From NCBI RefSeq assembly GCF_002208115.1, contig NZ_CP020946.1, positions 1,426,001-1,490,000 of the forward strand: a stretch of 64,000 bases of DNA, in the 5' to 3' direction. Below, one piece after another: positions 52,701-60,394 of this stretch. Position numbers and translations under genes: made by a program. Source of the stretch: Bdellovibrio bacteriovorus. Lineage in GTDB: Bacteria; Bdellovibrionota; Bdellovibrionia; Bdellovibrionales; Bdellovibrionaceae. The first letter of the stretch is position 1; each line of letters opens with the position of its first letter. Under the pieces are notes generated by a model, which was given only the letters and a program-made list of their open reading frames with translations, was not told the DNA's origin and did no database searches.

Positions 52701-52866
52701 AAGGGATGGATCTGCGATCGAACTGGTGTCACCAGCGCGCTTGAGATTCAAGTCTTCGACAGGCTGTCGTCCCATGGATACACCGGTCTTTGACGGAGTT
52801 AAAGGAGCCCACTCGTTCGATTACTACTGCGGCGATAAATTGCTGAGAGTTAATTTAACTTACTAA
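49765..52866 (+). CDS. Subtilisin-like (S8) serine protease with large C-terminal region
   Basis: 1033 residues, signal peptide ending at SHAVAA. The S8 domain (about 25-400) begins with KQWGLNNQGVPQMIDLD and has Asp76 in VAVLDTGIAKNHPDL, His164 in GHGTHVAGIIA, the oxyanion Asn280 in AAAGNDSTR and Ser352 in SGTSQASPYVAAA. There is an unusual Cys-rich insertion between Asp and His (about 97-139, four cysteines). The following 600 residues hold beta-sandwiches and a calcium-loop-like LDLNGDGQSEYVMGI stretch of FG-GAP type. It is secreted and probably acts on prey or on the cell surface. Translationally coupled to the giant protein upstream. Confidence 0.92.
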   Translation: MRSLILSVISMSFLASHAVAADPFADKQWGLNNQGVPQMIDLDPLHTYKIPARAQEDVRLPSPVKAKNKIIVAVLDTGIAKNHPDLKGVIRRNESECRALVKFEACVADSDRKTCEKKWMDLNNPEVDQDKNGYPLDCQGWSLLGGVNAAGIMGRPDFGDDQGHGTHVAGIIAAEVDNNIGVRGLSENVEILPVQVIGVQPSEPMKPLSIYDSPQETGRESVTRSLGDMVGRGVIYAMRSGAKVINFSMGWPQAKDSDFMRKVIAEAQARGVIIVAAAGNDSTRALLRPCAYPNVICVGAAGPDGAFSHFSNFGSGVDIVAPGVNILSTYPESKRPVRFRSTLGYEFLSGTSQASPYVAAAVAELMARGVPADEIYARLVLGARPLKSNLSLVSGGSHEQGQVLSPEREIYKKYSVAGNMDVEQSLKVSVQPLIVPADKEKVEINWDRKSKDLSFEISFVNKWQAVDIGKVKMNAQFIKPHADAVRPWITAIKEAAPYPGVWQQNEVRKYVVMMSLVDSQDPSQSRIPSELDLTVDVRVGDAEARRYVFESEVVVSVTPEMASSDVKTFNITGMPRARVSFLPLDENLDNHPEQRDYLALSQQNNTWQLWLVADNGNGAYTAVGGTKIRPEGEADNLREQVLTRLDLNGDGQSEYVMGILEDKSELDEPEASPMTFYIFDKAMKLLETFKYSAEVAPAPYQMYWQKIGGTKRPAWVGGGKDPSKKRGLKERWENPDNYEKPQTRFYFLNEKNELKALEEHQGYKIIDVIEPRREQMVAGRVPVLLAKNQGTEAKPSYLYNFAIAEVVEGRIENFMELDLFAHQTTYRNILDTRVDKVHALDYGKDEFAGSFWFGEGLNRQQRLSVFDNKNWELLDQQLGAERSQFDSALWVRAVFAGLQRKGAFVLTNSEIQYHDLVTSRVVSKSFERYTFFPDMLMTNLYFPLTLKDARDASTKIPALFTTESSELSRGVKMLVPVFARDGSAIELVSPARLRFKSSTGCRPMDTPVFDGVKGAHSFDYYCGDKLLRVNLTY

Positions 52867-52883
52867 ACAAAAACGAATATAAG
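52855..52883 (+). promoter_or_regulatory. Promoter of the poly-glycine lipoprotein gene
   Basis: TTAACT (52855-52860), 17 bases, TATAAG (52878-52883); start near 52890, with AAGGGGG before the ATG. The -35 overlaps the end of the protease gene. Confidence 0.6.
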
Positions 52884-52920
52884 AGTTCGATTTTTAACAA
52901 ACCTATAAGGGGGAACCATC

Positions 52921-53826
52921 ATGAAAAATGTTTTGCGCGTAGTTCTTGCGTCTGTAGTTGCGACGAGCTTTGCTGCCTGCGGCGGCGGAGGCGGTGGTGG
53001 CGGCGGCGGCTCTGCACCAGTTATCTACTACCCATACGAAACAGTCTACGGTGACGTGTGCCAAACTCAGGAAGCTTCTCCAGGCTGTACTTTCCTGAAA
53101 TCCACTGGCGAGCGTATCAAAGTAACAGACGATCCTGATTACAACAGAGGCGGCTACGGTTCTGACGACCTTTGGTATGTTAAATTCGATTCTTCCGGTA
53201 AAGCGGCAGTTTACAACGATCTGGGCGTGTTCCAGTACTATGCTAACGTAAGCGAATTTGCTGGTTACGTTGGTGGCACTACGATCGGTGTGGGTACAAC
53301 TGGTTTCTACTGGGAAGATATCACCAACGGTACTTACTGGTTGGGTAAAAACGGCGTTCTTTACAATGCGAACTCCGGTGAATCCAACTACGGTCAAGCT
53401 ATCAATGACAAGACTTCTTCTTCTGCTTCAGACACAAACTTTGCTGCTTTGAACTCTGACGCAAATAAAGAGCTTGTTAAAATGGCTTCTGATCGTCTGA
53501 TGAAAGAATACGGCTTCAAACAAGACAAAGCGGTTGCGGTTGCTTCTGCGTTGAATTCTTGGGCAGTTGCTGCTGCTGAACGCGGTACTACTTCTGAAAA
53601 AGACATGGACAAGACTTTCAAAGCTGTCTTCGGTGTTCAGTTCTCTGACGCTTTGGCTGCTGCTAAAGATCTTTCCTTCGGTGATAAATCCGGCATGCAA
53701 GACCTGACTAACAGATCTGCTGCGGCGTTGGGTTTGAAACCTCACCAGGCTCAGAAGTTCATGAAGGGCATGTACAAAAAAGCTCTTGCTAACTGGGGCT
53801 ACGACGAATCCAGCTTCAACTGGTAA
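52921..53826 (+). CDS. Lipoprotein with a poly-glycine tether
   Basis: 301 residues. Lipobox SFAAC with Cys20 as lipidation site, followed at once by ten glycines and a Ser. Gly at +2 argues for transfer to the outer membrane. The mature N-terminal half is aromatic and beta-rich (DDLWYVKFDSSGKAAVYNDL, WEDITNGTYWLGKNGVLYN); the C-terminal half is helical and Ala/Lys rich (KAVAVASALNSWAVAAAERG). Strong promoter, strong ribosome site and GTT/GCT/AAA-rich codons suggest an abundant protein. No family is recognised. It could be a surface structural protein. Confidence 0.8.
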   Translation: MKNVLRVVLASVVATSFAACGGGGGGGGGGSAPVIYYPYETVYGDVCQTQEASPGCTFLKSTGERIKVTDDPDYNRGGYGSDDLWYVKFDSSGKAAVYNDLGVFQYYANVSEFAGYVGGTTIGVGTTGFYWEDITNGTYWLGKNGVLYNANSGESNYGQAINDKTSSSASDTNFAALNSDANKELVKMASDRLMKEYGFKQDKAVAVASALNSWAVAAAERGTTSEKDMDKTFKAVFGVQFSDALAAAKDLSFGDKSGMQDLTNRSAAALGLKPHQAQKFMKGMYKKALANWGYDESSFNW

Positions 53827-54617
53827 TTGTCTTCTAAACTTAAATGTTGTTGTAAAAGAAGAGGCTCCCAAAAGGAGCCTCTTTCTTTTTTTTTTTTTTG
53901 AATCTCGGGGGGGACATTCCTTGGTTCTTTCAGGTTGTCTTCGGAGGGGGAGTCCTCAACAACCTGCTCAATAATAAGAGCCTTCAGGAAAGCCTTCCGG
54001 TTAACAAAATAATAAACAGCCCCGCTGGCCAGTCCCAGCAGAAATCCGTACCAATGGGCCAGATAACTGATCGAAGGGTCAAAGGCGGAGGCCGGGAAGA
54101 ACACTCCCAGCGCCACGCCGAAAGCGCGCAGCATGCGCTGGGTTTTGGTGCGCTGCTGATCCAAAAGCAGATACAGAATCAACCACGCAGCCCCCATCCA
54201 GTAAACCACACCGCTGATTCCGACCAGTTTCACGGCCGGGTCATAGCTTAAAAGTGTCAGATAATTGGTTAGGCCCCCGACCAGCAACGCGGCCACCGGG
54301 AAAAACCACAGACTGAAATAGCCGCTTAAGAAATAGCCCAGAACAAAGATGCCCAAAGAATTCGAGGCCAGATGTCCCAGGTCTGCGTGGGCAAACAGGG
54401 CCGTCCACAGGCGCCAATATTCGTGATTTTTAAAGACGGCCTCGCCCGAGGCCGGTAAAAGGGCCCCAATGCCACCCCAGTTGCGCCAATAGACGACGGA
54501 CATGGCAATCAGGGCGAACACGCTCCAAGCGGCTATAAGGCTTGCACGGAAGTGAGGACGGCGGCTGAGCCACGTTCGGCGAACGACCAAAAAACTATGG
54601 GGGGAAGGGGACTCCAT
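53799..54617 (-). CDS. Rhomboid-family intramembrane serine protease
   Basis: 272 residues, six or seven membrane helices. Rhomboid signs: FAHADLGHLASNSLG in helix 2 region (HxxxN type), the nucleophile Ser135 in LVGISGVVYWMG (GxSG) and the base His188 in YLAHWYGFLLG. It cleaves other membrane proteins within the bilayer; the partner is unknown. The natural C-terminus may be near residue 237: beyond it the frame runs through a Lys-coding A14 tract and the convergent terminator and overlaps the lipoprotein gene by 28 bases, giving a 35-residue tail that looks accidental. Confidence 0.87.
   Translation of the reverse strand: MESPSPHSFLVVRRTWLSRRPHFRASLIAAWSVFALIAMSVVYWRNWGGIGALLPASGEAVFKNHEYWRLWTALFAHADLGHLASNSLGIFVLGYFLSGYFSLWFFPVAALLVGGLTNYLTLLSYDPAVKLVGISGVVYWMGAAWLILYLLLDQQRTKTQRMLRAFGVALGVFFPASAFDPSISYLAHWYGFLLGLASGAVYYFVNRKAFLKALIIEQVVEDSPSEDNLKEPRNVPPEIQKKKKERGSFWEPLLLQQHLSLEDNYQLKLDSS
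53855..53899. terminator. Terminator with T14 tract, inside the rhomboid reading frame
   Basis: AGAGGCTCC/GGAGCCTCT stem, loop CAAAA, then TTTC and T14 (53886-53899). It ends the lipoprotein transcript, yet on the minus strand it is translated as part of the rhomboid C-terminus. Confidence 0.85.
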
Positions 54618-54671
54618 CTGAACCTCCGAAGTTCAAAGGTGGGTCGGGAACCAGGGAAGTCAAGGCGGGTC

Positions 54672-54704
54672 AAAAAAGAAGGGGTCCCTTGTTAAGGACC
54701 CCTC
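54672..54704 (-). terminator. Intrinsic terminator of the gene at 54731
   Basis: On the minus strand AGGGGTCC/GGACCCCT with an 8-base loop, then TTCTTTTTT. Confidence 0.8.
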
Positions 54705-54730
54705 TGATTATCACAATTTAAAATCGCCTT

Positions 54731-55126
54731 TTAGTGGCCGCGGGAAACGTAGACTCTTTGAATCAGCATTTTTTCAGGAACATCATTGATGTCGGCAAAT
54801 GTTTCGTACGCGATCACCGTTTCACCCACACTGACACCGTCGATCTGGTGTTGAATGTCCAGATGGCATTCATAGATGCCATCGCGGCTGATAAAGACGC
54901 AGTCGTTCTTGATGACGGCGCCACCTTTGCCCGCAGAAATCAGAGCGCGGGAAAGAATCCCCGACAAGGTTTCACTGTCACGCACATCACCTTCAAGTTT
55001 GATGGAACCTGCGCTGCTGATAAGCACTTCCAGTGCCTTGTTGTTGGCCTCCGACGACGAAATCCCTTTGGCGAAAGCGGGCAGGGTGATCAGCATGGAC
55101 AAAGACAGCATCATCAGTTTTTTCAT
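54731..55126 (-). CDS. Small exported protein, function unknown
   Basis: About 131 residues from the ATG at 55126 (AGGAGC upstream). Signal peptide MKKLMMLSLSMLITLPAFA, then a compact alpha/beta chain with two cysteines (NDCVFISRDGIYECHLDI) likely to pair. No motif or family is recognised. It has its own terminator and no operon partner. Confidence 0.72.
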   Translation of the reverse strand: MKKLMMLSLSMLITLPAFAKGISSSEANNKALEVLISSAGSIKLEGDVRDSETLSGILSRALISAGKGGAVIKNDCVFISRDGIYECHLDIQHQIDGVSVGETVIAYETFADINDVPEKMLIQRVYVSRGH

Positions 55127-55391
55127 TTTGCGTGCTCCTGGCTTAATTCCGCTTTGTTGAACCGCGGATTGGTTTCGATTTCCAGTTAAAAATTGGCAAA
55201 GGTTCGCCACCAAGAGCCAGCAATTCAGATGCCTGCCTTAATGAGACTGTGTTGCTTTTTAAGTTCAATGGATTGTCCATGCAGACATTTTTTGTCAGCG
55301 ATAACCCGTTCGGGTGAACCCTCTGGGGGCTCCCGGTTGTATTCTGATGGTGAAACAACCACTATCCTGTCTTTACGTTGTTAGAGGATTT

Positions 55392-56021
55392 ATGGGCTTC
55401 GCGGATTTTAAAGTGCTTTGTGAAAAGTTAAGCCAGGTGTTGAGTCACGAAGGTGTCAGCATCCCCCCTTACCGTGACAGCTCCCTGCAGTTCTTCAATT
55501 CCCTGGCGCCAAGTCAGCAAGAGCGCGCCTATAAGACCCTGCGGGACTACGTTGATATCTGTGAAAGCGCCATGACTGAACACACCTCGCTCAGGGACTC
55601 GGAGCGTTTTTGTCGCCGCGCCCTGGAGCGCTGGGGGCTTTCGGTCGCCTCGGACTTTTTCCTGACAGTGAAACCTGAGGATTGTGTTGAGATTTACACC
55701 GATGAGGGGTTTCAGATCTTTCGCAATCTGCGCTTTTTTGAACTCAGCAGCTATTCTGTGGAAGAGCTTTATTCCGTTGAGTGGTGGAAGCTCTTTGGTC
55801 GAGACCCTCAGGTGACGGAAAAGCTATTTTCAATGTGCCTGCAGACACTGCAGGGGCGCATTCCCGGCACTTTGAATTTTGATATTGCCGAGCATGAAGT
55901 GCGGGAAAACAACTCTGCTGAAAAACGCCGGTTTTTGATATACCCGAAAGTGGGTTCGGCGTTGCACCGTGAAGGCAAGATCCTGGGCTTTTTGGTCGCC
56001 CAGGGTGTGCGCAAGATTTGA
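55392..56021 (+). CDS. PAS-like protein of a two-member local family (copy 2)
   Basis: About 209 residues; AGAGGA precedes the ATG at 55392. The block EDCVEIYTDEGFQIFRN, RFFELSSYSVEELYSVE, WWKLFGRDPQVTEKLFSMCL matches the protein at 15944 almost residue for residue in pattern (EIYxxExxQxFRNxxFF, SYxxEEL, EWWxLFxRxxxVTxK). The N-terminal half is helical and more divergent. The layout resembles a divergent PAS fold without an attached effector. Unlike copy 1 it has no biosynthetic neighbours: a barrel gene converges on it with no gap between the two stops. Function unknown. Confidence 0.62.
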   Translation: MGFADFKVLCEKLSQVLSHEGVSIPPYRDSSLQFFNSLAPSQQERAYKTLRDYVDICESAMTEHTSLRDSERFCRRALERWGLSVASDFFLTVKPEDCVEIYTDEGFQIFRNLRFFELSSYSVEELYSVEWWKLFGRDPQVTEKLFSMCLQTLQGRIPGTLNFDIAEHEVRENNSAEKRRFLIYPKVGSALHREGKILGFLVAQGVRKI

Positions 56022-56684
56022 TTAGAAATAACCCATCAGACCGGCTTGCATGGCAATGCCGGACACCACGTTGTCAGAGGCAACCCCGCCGGATTGTTTT
56101 TGATAGACGTATCCACCATCAAGACGGAAACCGACGTTGCTGCCTGTGGGGAACCACTTCACGAACGGGCCCACGAAGAATTCCATGATGTCACGTTTGG
56201 AGCCGGCACCGTTATCCAGTTGGCCGATATCAAACAGACCGCCCAAGCCATAGATGAAGATCTCGCCCGGAGTGTTAGCGATCATGTTGTAATCCGCCCA
56301 GCCGCCGAATTTGAAAAGGGTGCTGGTCAGGCTTCCGGTGGCGTCTGCAGCATAAGATGCCAAAGGACCGAACTCGTAGCTTGCGTAGTTCCAGCCAAAA
56401 CGGCCCGAGATCGCAATATCTGTTTCGTTCTCTGCGCCTGCGGCATCAGACTTTGTGTTGGTCAGGTCGAAAGAAACGGCAATCAGGTAGCGGCGCATGG
56501 ACTGGCTCATAGTGGTATCGCCGAATTCGTCCGGTGCCAGTTCATAGACTTGTCCAGGGGCCAGGCTGCCGCCGGAGAAGTCAATAATGGCCTGGCTGCC
56601 TTTGACTTTGCGGACCTTGATTTTTTGAGCAAAGGCGGAGCTTGAGAAAGCCAGCAACAGGATCAAAAGAAAGCACTTTTTCAT
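56022..56684 (-). CDS. Outer-membrane beta-barrel-like protein
   Basis: 220 residues with signal peptide MKKCFLLILLLAFSSSAFA. After a short KIKVRKVKGSQAIIDFSGG segment (resembling a small beta-module), alternating strands follow (YLIAVSFDLTNTK, IAISGRFGWNYASYEFGP, TLFKFGGWADYNMIA, IFIYGLGGLFDIGQ, VGFRLDGGYVYQKQ), ending in Phe, the usual barrel terminus. Probably an 8-strand barrel. No specific family or function is recognised. It stands alone. Confidence 0.75.
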   Translation of the reverse strand: MKKCFLLILLLAFSSSAFAQKIKVRKVKGSQAIIDFSGGSLAPGQVYELAPDEFGDTTMSQSMRRYLIAVSFDLTNTKSDAAGAENETDIAISGRFGWNYASYEFGPLASYAADATGSLTSTLFKFGGWADYNMIANTPGEIFIYGLGGLFDIGQLDNGAGSKRDIMEFFVGPFVKWFPTGSNVGFRLDGGYVYQKQSGGVASDNVVSGIAMQAGLMGYF

Positions 56685-56855
56685 AACACCTCTTCAAGTC
56701 ATACAAGATGGATATCAAGACCAAAGTCTTCCAACCGCGGGCAGAGCTGTCAACGAGAAGTTGTCTCAAGATGAGACGTAAAACTTTCTCGAGTTTAAGT
56801 AAATGGCGCGTTTAGCCGAACAAAAGATGGTAAACAGGGGAACAAAGGGAGTGCC

Positions 56856-57503
56856 ATGTCTTCTTCCTGGGGAAACATTCCAACTTGGGCTTACGATGCC
56901 GCCCAGGCGCTGATGCAGTCATTGAAGGTCGTGGACCCTTTGACGTATGCCCATTGCTGCCGTGTCGGGGAGATGTCCCGCAAGCTTGCGCGCGATGCCG
57001 GTCTGAATGAGTATCAGCAGAAGCTGGCTGAATTTGCCGGCTTATTCCATGATATTGGGAAAATTGGTGTGCCTCAAGAGATCATCGCCAAGCCGGGCAA
57101 ACTGACCGATCAGGAATATGAACTGATGAAGTGTCATCCGGTGCTGAGTGAAGAGATCATAAAACCGTTGGCAACCCATGACTTCTTTGCCGAAATTCTG
57201 CCGGGCATTCGCGGGCATCACGAACGCGTGGATGGGCGTGGTTATCCGGACAAAAAGAACGGCGACGAGATTCCCTTGATCGCGCGTATTATTCTGGTGG
57301 TTGACACCTGTGATGCCATGTCCGAAACCCGCGCTTACCGCAAGGGCCTGCCGATGGAAGTGGTGTACGAAGAACTGAAGCGCTGTTCGGGCACGCAGTT
57401 CGATCCGCAATTGGTGCAGATCTTCCTGAAGGCGCACGAGCACTGGAAGGACCAGAAGCAGGATCAGGACACACTGAACTATCTGATCAAAAAAATCGCA
57501 TAA
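56856..57503 (+). CDS. HD-GYP domain protein, probable cyclic-di-GMP phosphodiesterase
   Basis: 215 residues, a bare HD-GYP domain with no sensor part. His33 in YAHCCRVGEM, the HD pair His65-Asp66 in GLFHDIGKIGVP, IKPLATHDFF, then GHHERVDGRGYP with the intact GYP and the conserved DTCDAMSETRAYRKGLP. All metal ligands appear present, so it should hydrolyse c-di-GMP, a signal that steers the predatory versus free-living choice in Bdellovibrio. The ribosome site is AAAGGGAG. It ends in a bidirectional terminator and is monocistronic. Confidence 0.92.
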   Translation: MSSSWGNIPTWAYDAAQALMQSLKVVDPLTYAHCCRVGEMSRKLARDAGLNEYQQKLAEFAGLFHDIGKIGVPQEIIAKPGKLTDQEYELMKCHPVLSEEIIKPLATHDFFAEILPGIRGHHERVDGRGYPDKKNGDEIPLIARIILVVDTCDAMSETRAYRKGLPMEVVYEELKRCSGTQFDPQLVQIFLKAHEHWKDQKQDQDTLNYLIKKIA

Positions 57504-57532
57504 AAAAAAGGGCCAGTTACCTGGCCCTTTTT
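57502..57532. terminator. Bidirectional intrinsic terminator
   Basis: GGGCCAG/CTGGCCC stem, TTAC loop, A8 before and T5 after; shared by the HD-GYP gene and the convergent dioxygenase gene. Confidence 0.87.
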
Positions 57533-57540
57533 CATTTGAA

Positions 57541-58344
57541 CTATTTCTGTTTGTTCGTGCTTTCAAAGATCTTGTCGGCGGATTTTGCGACAAAGCCCTG
57601 ATACAGTTGGCCGTTATCCAGCGCATAGCGTTTGGCGAACTCATAGTAGCAGCCTGGAATGTTGTGGGTGCTGCCGTCGTCGAATTTCACCGGGATTTCA
57701 GAAGCCATCGTGGAGCTTTGCTCCAGATAGTCCGCCTTGGTCCCTTTGATTTCGCCGCCGGATTTGTTCAGTGTATAGCCTTTTTCCTGAACGAATTTGT
57801 TCAAAGTCGGCAGATCGTTGAACTTGTTCAGTTTGTTCACATTCACGGTGAAGTGGTTCGGACGGAAGCCATAAGCCGCCACCCAGGAAGCGTATTCGGA
57901 TTCTTCCGCCAGTTTTGCGTAAGTTTCCCAGTTTACTTTCCAAGGGCGTCCCGCCATAGCGAAGGTTTCGCTTTCAATCACAGAATCCGGAACCTGCGCC
58001 ACCAGTTGGTTGACGGTTTCGCGAATGAACGGGGAGACCTTTTCAAGCTCCAGTTCGCTGATGAAGATTTTTGGATTGTCCATGTTCGGGTGTTCGTAGT
58101 GTTTGGCGTATAGCTTTTTTTCCACGAACGTGTATTCGCCTTTTTCAACGTAACCCAGTTTTTTGAAGTGTTTGGCCAGGGATTCGATCCCCAGGCGCGG
58201 GTGGTTGAAGGTGCGAAGAGCGATATGGTCATTCAGCACCGTTTCACCTTCGGCGGTGAAAATGTCATAAATGCGTTTAGCTGCAGGATTCAGTTGGCAG
58301 TAATCCACCCACATCTTTTGCAACAGAGTGTCCAGATTCATCAT
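57541..58344 (-). CDS. DUF1338 family: 2-oxoadipate dioxygenase/decarboxylase-like (HglS-related)
   Basis: 267 residues. Iron(II) site as in HglS/YdcJ: His40 in LNDHIALRTFN, His164 in RPNHFTVNVNKLN and Glu235 in GCYYEFAKRY. HglS converts 2-oxoadipate to 2-hydroxyglutarate in lysine breakdown. This is the short form of the family, which has been assigned less firmly than the long form, so the substrate is open. It would suit a predator degrading prey amino acids. Monocistronic. Confidence 0.82.
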   Translation of the reverse strand: MMNLDTLLQKMWVDYCQLNPAAKRIYDIFTAEGETVLNDHIALRTFNHPRLGIESLAKHFKKLGYVEKGEYTFVEKKLYAKHYEHPNMDNPKIFISELELEKVSPFIRETVNQLVAQVPDSVIESETFAMAGRPWKVNWETYAKLAEESEYASWVAAYGFRPNHFTVNVNKLNKFNDLPTLNKFVQEKGYTLNKSGGEIKGTKADYLEQSSTMASEIPVKFDDGSTHNIPGCYYEFAKRYALDNGQLYQGFVAKSADKIFESTNKQK

Positions 58345-58482
58345 GGCGATCTCCTAAGTATTAATTCAGCACTGACGAGACTACCCCTCTTGTCAGAGTG
58401 GTGCAATCCTTTAATGGCCGCGAGCGTTAAGCGTTGGACACGGTGGAATTATCGCGAACAATAGGGGGCTCTGGGGAAAGAA

Positions 58483-59499
58483 ATGACAACATTGCCTGAG
58501 ATCCAGCAAATCGAGAAAAAGATCGCGCAACTGGGCTCCACCGCCCGGGCGGAGATTTTGACCCATAGTCAATCTGAAGACCTGCGCTTTCCAATTTACA
58601 AAGTCTCTTTCGGCAGTCAGGACCCTCAGGCCCCGGTGCTGGGTTTTGTGGGTGGGGTGCACGGACTTGAACGCATCGGTGCGCAGGTTTGTGTGGCCTT
58701 GATGAGTTCATTGGCTGAGTTGTCCCAGTGGGATGAAAGCATTCAGCAGACTCTTGAAAAAGTCCGCATCTTTTTCATCCCGACCGTGAATCCGGTTGGT
58801 ATTTACCGCAAGACCCGCTGCAATCCTCAAGGTGTCGATTTGATGAGAAATGCCCCCATCGATGCTGACAATCCACAGTTTTTACTGGGTGGTCACCGCT
58901 ATAGCAAAAAACTGCCATGGTATCGCGGGGAAGAGGGCGCCCCCATGCAACTGGAAGCCCAGGCGTTGGTGGACAGTGTGCAGAAGGAAATTTCACAAAG
59001 TAAACTTGCCATGACTCTGGATCTGCATTCGGGGTTTGGTCTGCAGGATCGTCTGTGGTTCCCGTATGCCAAGACCGTGAAGCCGTATCCGGAACTGCAT
59101 CTGTGCTACGCGCTGAAAGACCTTCTGGATCGCACGTATCCGCATCACTTTTATCGCTTTGAGCCGCAGGCTCAGAATTACACCACGCACGGGGATCTGT
59201 GGGATTATCTGTATGACAATCACCGCGCCCGTTCAGGCAGCGGCATCTATGTACCGCTGTGTCTGGAGATGGGGTCGTGGTTGTGGGTGAAGAAAAACCC
59301 GTGGCAGATTTTCAGCGCGGAAGGTCCGTTCAATCCGCTGAAAGGCCATCGTCATAAACGCACTCTGCGCCGTCATAACACGCTGATGGAATTTTTAATC
59401 CGGGCGGTGAATTCACCGCAGGCTTGGATCACGCAGAATCAGGAACAGGTCCGGCAGCTTGACACCCGGGCCAGGGAGCTTTGGTATGGCAACATCTAG
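58483..59499 (+). CDS. M14-family zinc carboxypeptidase
   Basis: 338 residues without an evident signal peptide. Zinc ligands His60 and Glu63 in GGVHGLERIG and His182 in LDLHSGFG; substrate-binding NPVGIYRKTRCNPQGVDLMRN; catalytic Glu262 in CLEMGSW. This is the M14 arrangement of peptidases such as MpaA, which cut peptidoglycan peptides, and of succinylglutamate desuccinylase relatives. The cytosolic location argues for peptide recycling. Its 3' end overlaps the next gene by 14 bases, so the pair is cotranslated. Confidence 0.87.
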   Translation: MTTLPEIQQIEKKIAQLGSTARAEILTHSQSEDLRFPIYKVSFGSQDPQAPVLGFVGGVHGLERIGAQVCVALMSSLAELSQWDESIQQTLEKVRIFFIPTVNPVGIYRKTRCNPQGVDLMRNAPIDADNPQFLLGGHRYSKKLPWYRGEEGAPMQLEAQALVDSVQKEISQSKLAMTLDLHSGFGLQDRLWFPYAKTVKPYPELHLCYALKDLLDRTYPHHFYRFEPQAQNYTTHGDLWDYLYDNHRARSGSGIYVPLCLEMGSWLWVKKNPWQIFSAEGPFNPLKGHRHKRTLRRHNTLMEFLIRAVNSPQAWITQNQEQVRQLDTRARELWYGNI

Positions 59500-60226
59500 A
59501 AACTGGTTATTGCTGCGCGGACTGGCGCGCGGGGTGGGGCACTGGGGCTCGTTCGCGGAAAAAATTCAGCAGCATTTTCCGAATGATAAATTTGAATTTT
59601 TGGATTTACCGGGGAACGGATCCCGTCATCAGGACACCAGTCCGGTGAAGATTTCTGAGTATGTGAAAGATCTGCGGGCGCGCTGCTCGTACGTGCAAAA
59701 AGGTGAACCGTTTCAGGTGCTGTCGGTTTCTTTGGGCGCGATGATCACCGTGGAATGGATGAAGGAATATCCTCATGAAATCCGCAAAGCCACTTTGGTG
59801 TGCACAAGCTCTGGCGGTTTTTCTCCGTTCTATCGTCGTTTTATTGCCGGGAACATTCCCAAAGGTCTGAAACTGATTGGCCGGGAAAAGGATGAAGCCG
59901 TCTGGGAAAAAACCATTCTGGGCATGATCACCAACAGCCACGAACGTCGCGAAGAGGAAATGGGCGCAATGATGGCTTATACCAGACAGTATCCCATGAA
60001 CCCGCTGAACGTGATTCGTCAGATGTACGCGGCCTCTCGCTATCGCTTTCCGGATTCTGCACCCGGTGATATTCGCCTGTTGGGAAGTCACGGGGATCGT
60101 CTGGTTTCACCAACCTGCACTTTGAAGATTGCCGAAAAGTGGGGAGTCCGCGCTGAAATGCACCCTTGGGCGGGGCATGATGTGCCGATTGACGACCCGC
60201 AATGGCTGCTGGAGCACTTGCTCTAA
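59486..60226 (+). CDS. Alpha/beta hydrolase
   Basis: About 246 residues from the ATG at 59486, with GGAG 7 bases upstream inside the M14 gene. Alpha/beta-hydrolase layout: LLLRGLARGVGHWGSF (oxyanion loop), LDLPGNGSRH, nucleophile Ser in VLSVSLGAMITVEWM, acid Asp in GSHGDRLVSPTCT and base His in HPWAGHDVPIDDP. The class includes esterases, lipases and amidases. Coupling to the carboxypeptidase suggests a shared substrate pathway, but none is proven. Confidence 0.87.
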   Translation: MATSRNWLLLRGLARGVGHWGSFAEKIQQHFPNDKFEFLDLPGNGSRHQDTSPVKISEYVKDLRARCSYVQKGEPFQVLSVSLGAMITVEWMKEYPHEIRKATLVCTSSGGFSPFYRRFIAGNIPKGLKLIGREKDEAVWEKTILGMITNSHERREEEMGAMMAYTRQYPMNPLNVIRQMYAASRYRFPDSAPGDIRLLGSHGDRLVSPTCTLKIAEKWGVRAEMHPWAGHDVPIDDPQWLLEHLL

Positions 60227-60252
60227 AAAGCCTGTTTTTACACAGGTTTTCA
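60225..60252 (+). terminator. Possible terminator after the alpha/beta hydrolase gene
   Basis: CCTGT/ACAGG stem in an A-rich and T-rich context ending GGTTTTC; weak. Confidence 0.45.
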
Positions 60253-60394
60253 AAGGAAGTTTTTTCAAACAGAGCGAGGTTTTTTTACCATCATCTCTCA
60301 TATAATCGAACTGGAGCCCCTCAACGCGTGGCTCCGTTGACTCCGAAAGCCTTTTCTTATTCTCTATCCCCTAGACTTTTATCCAGAGGCGGAT

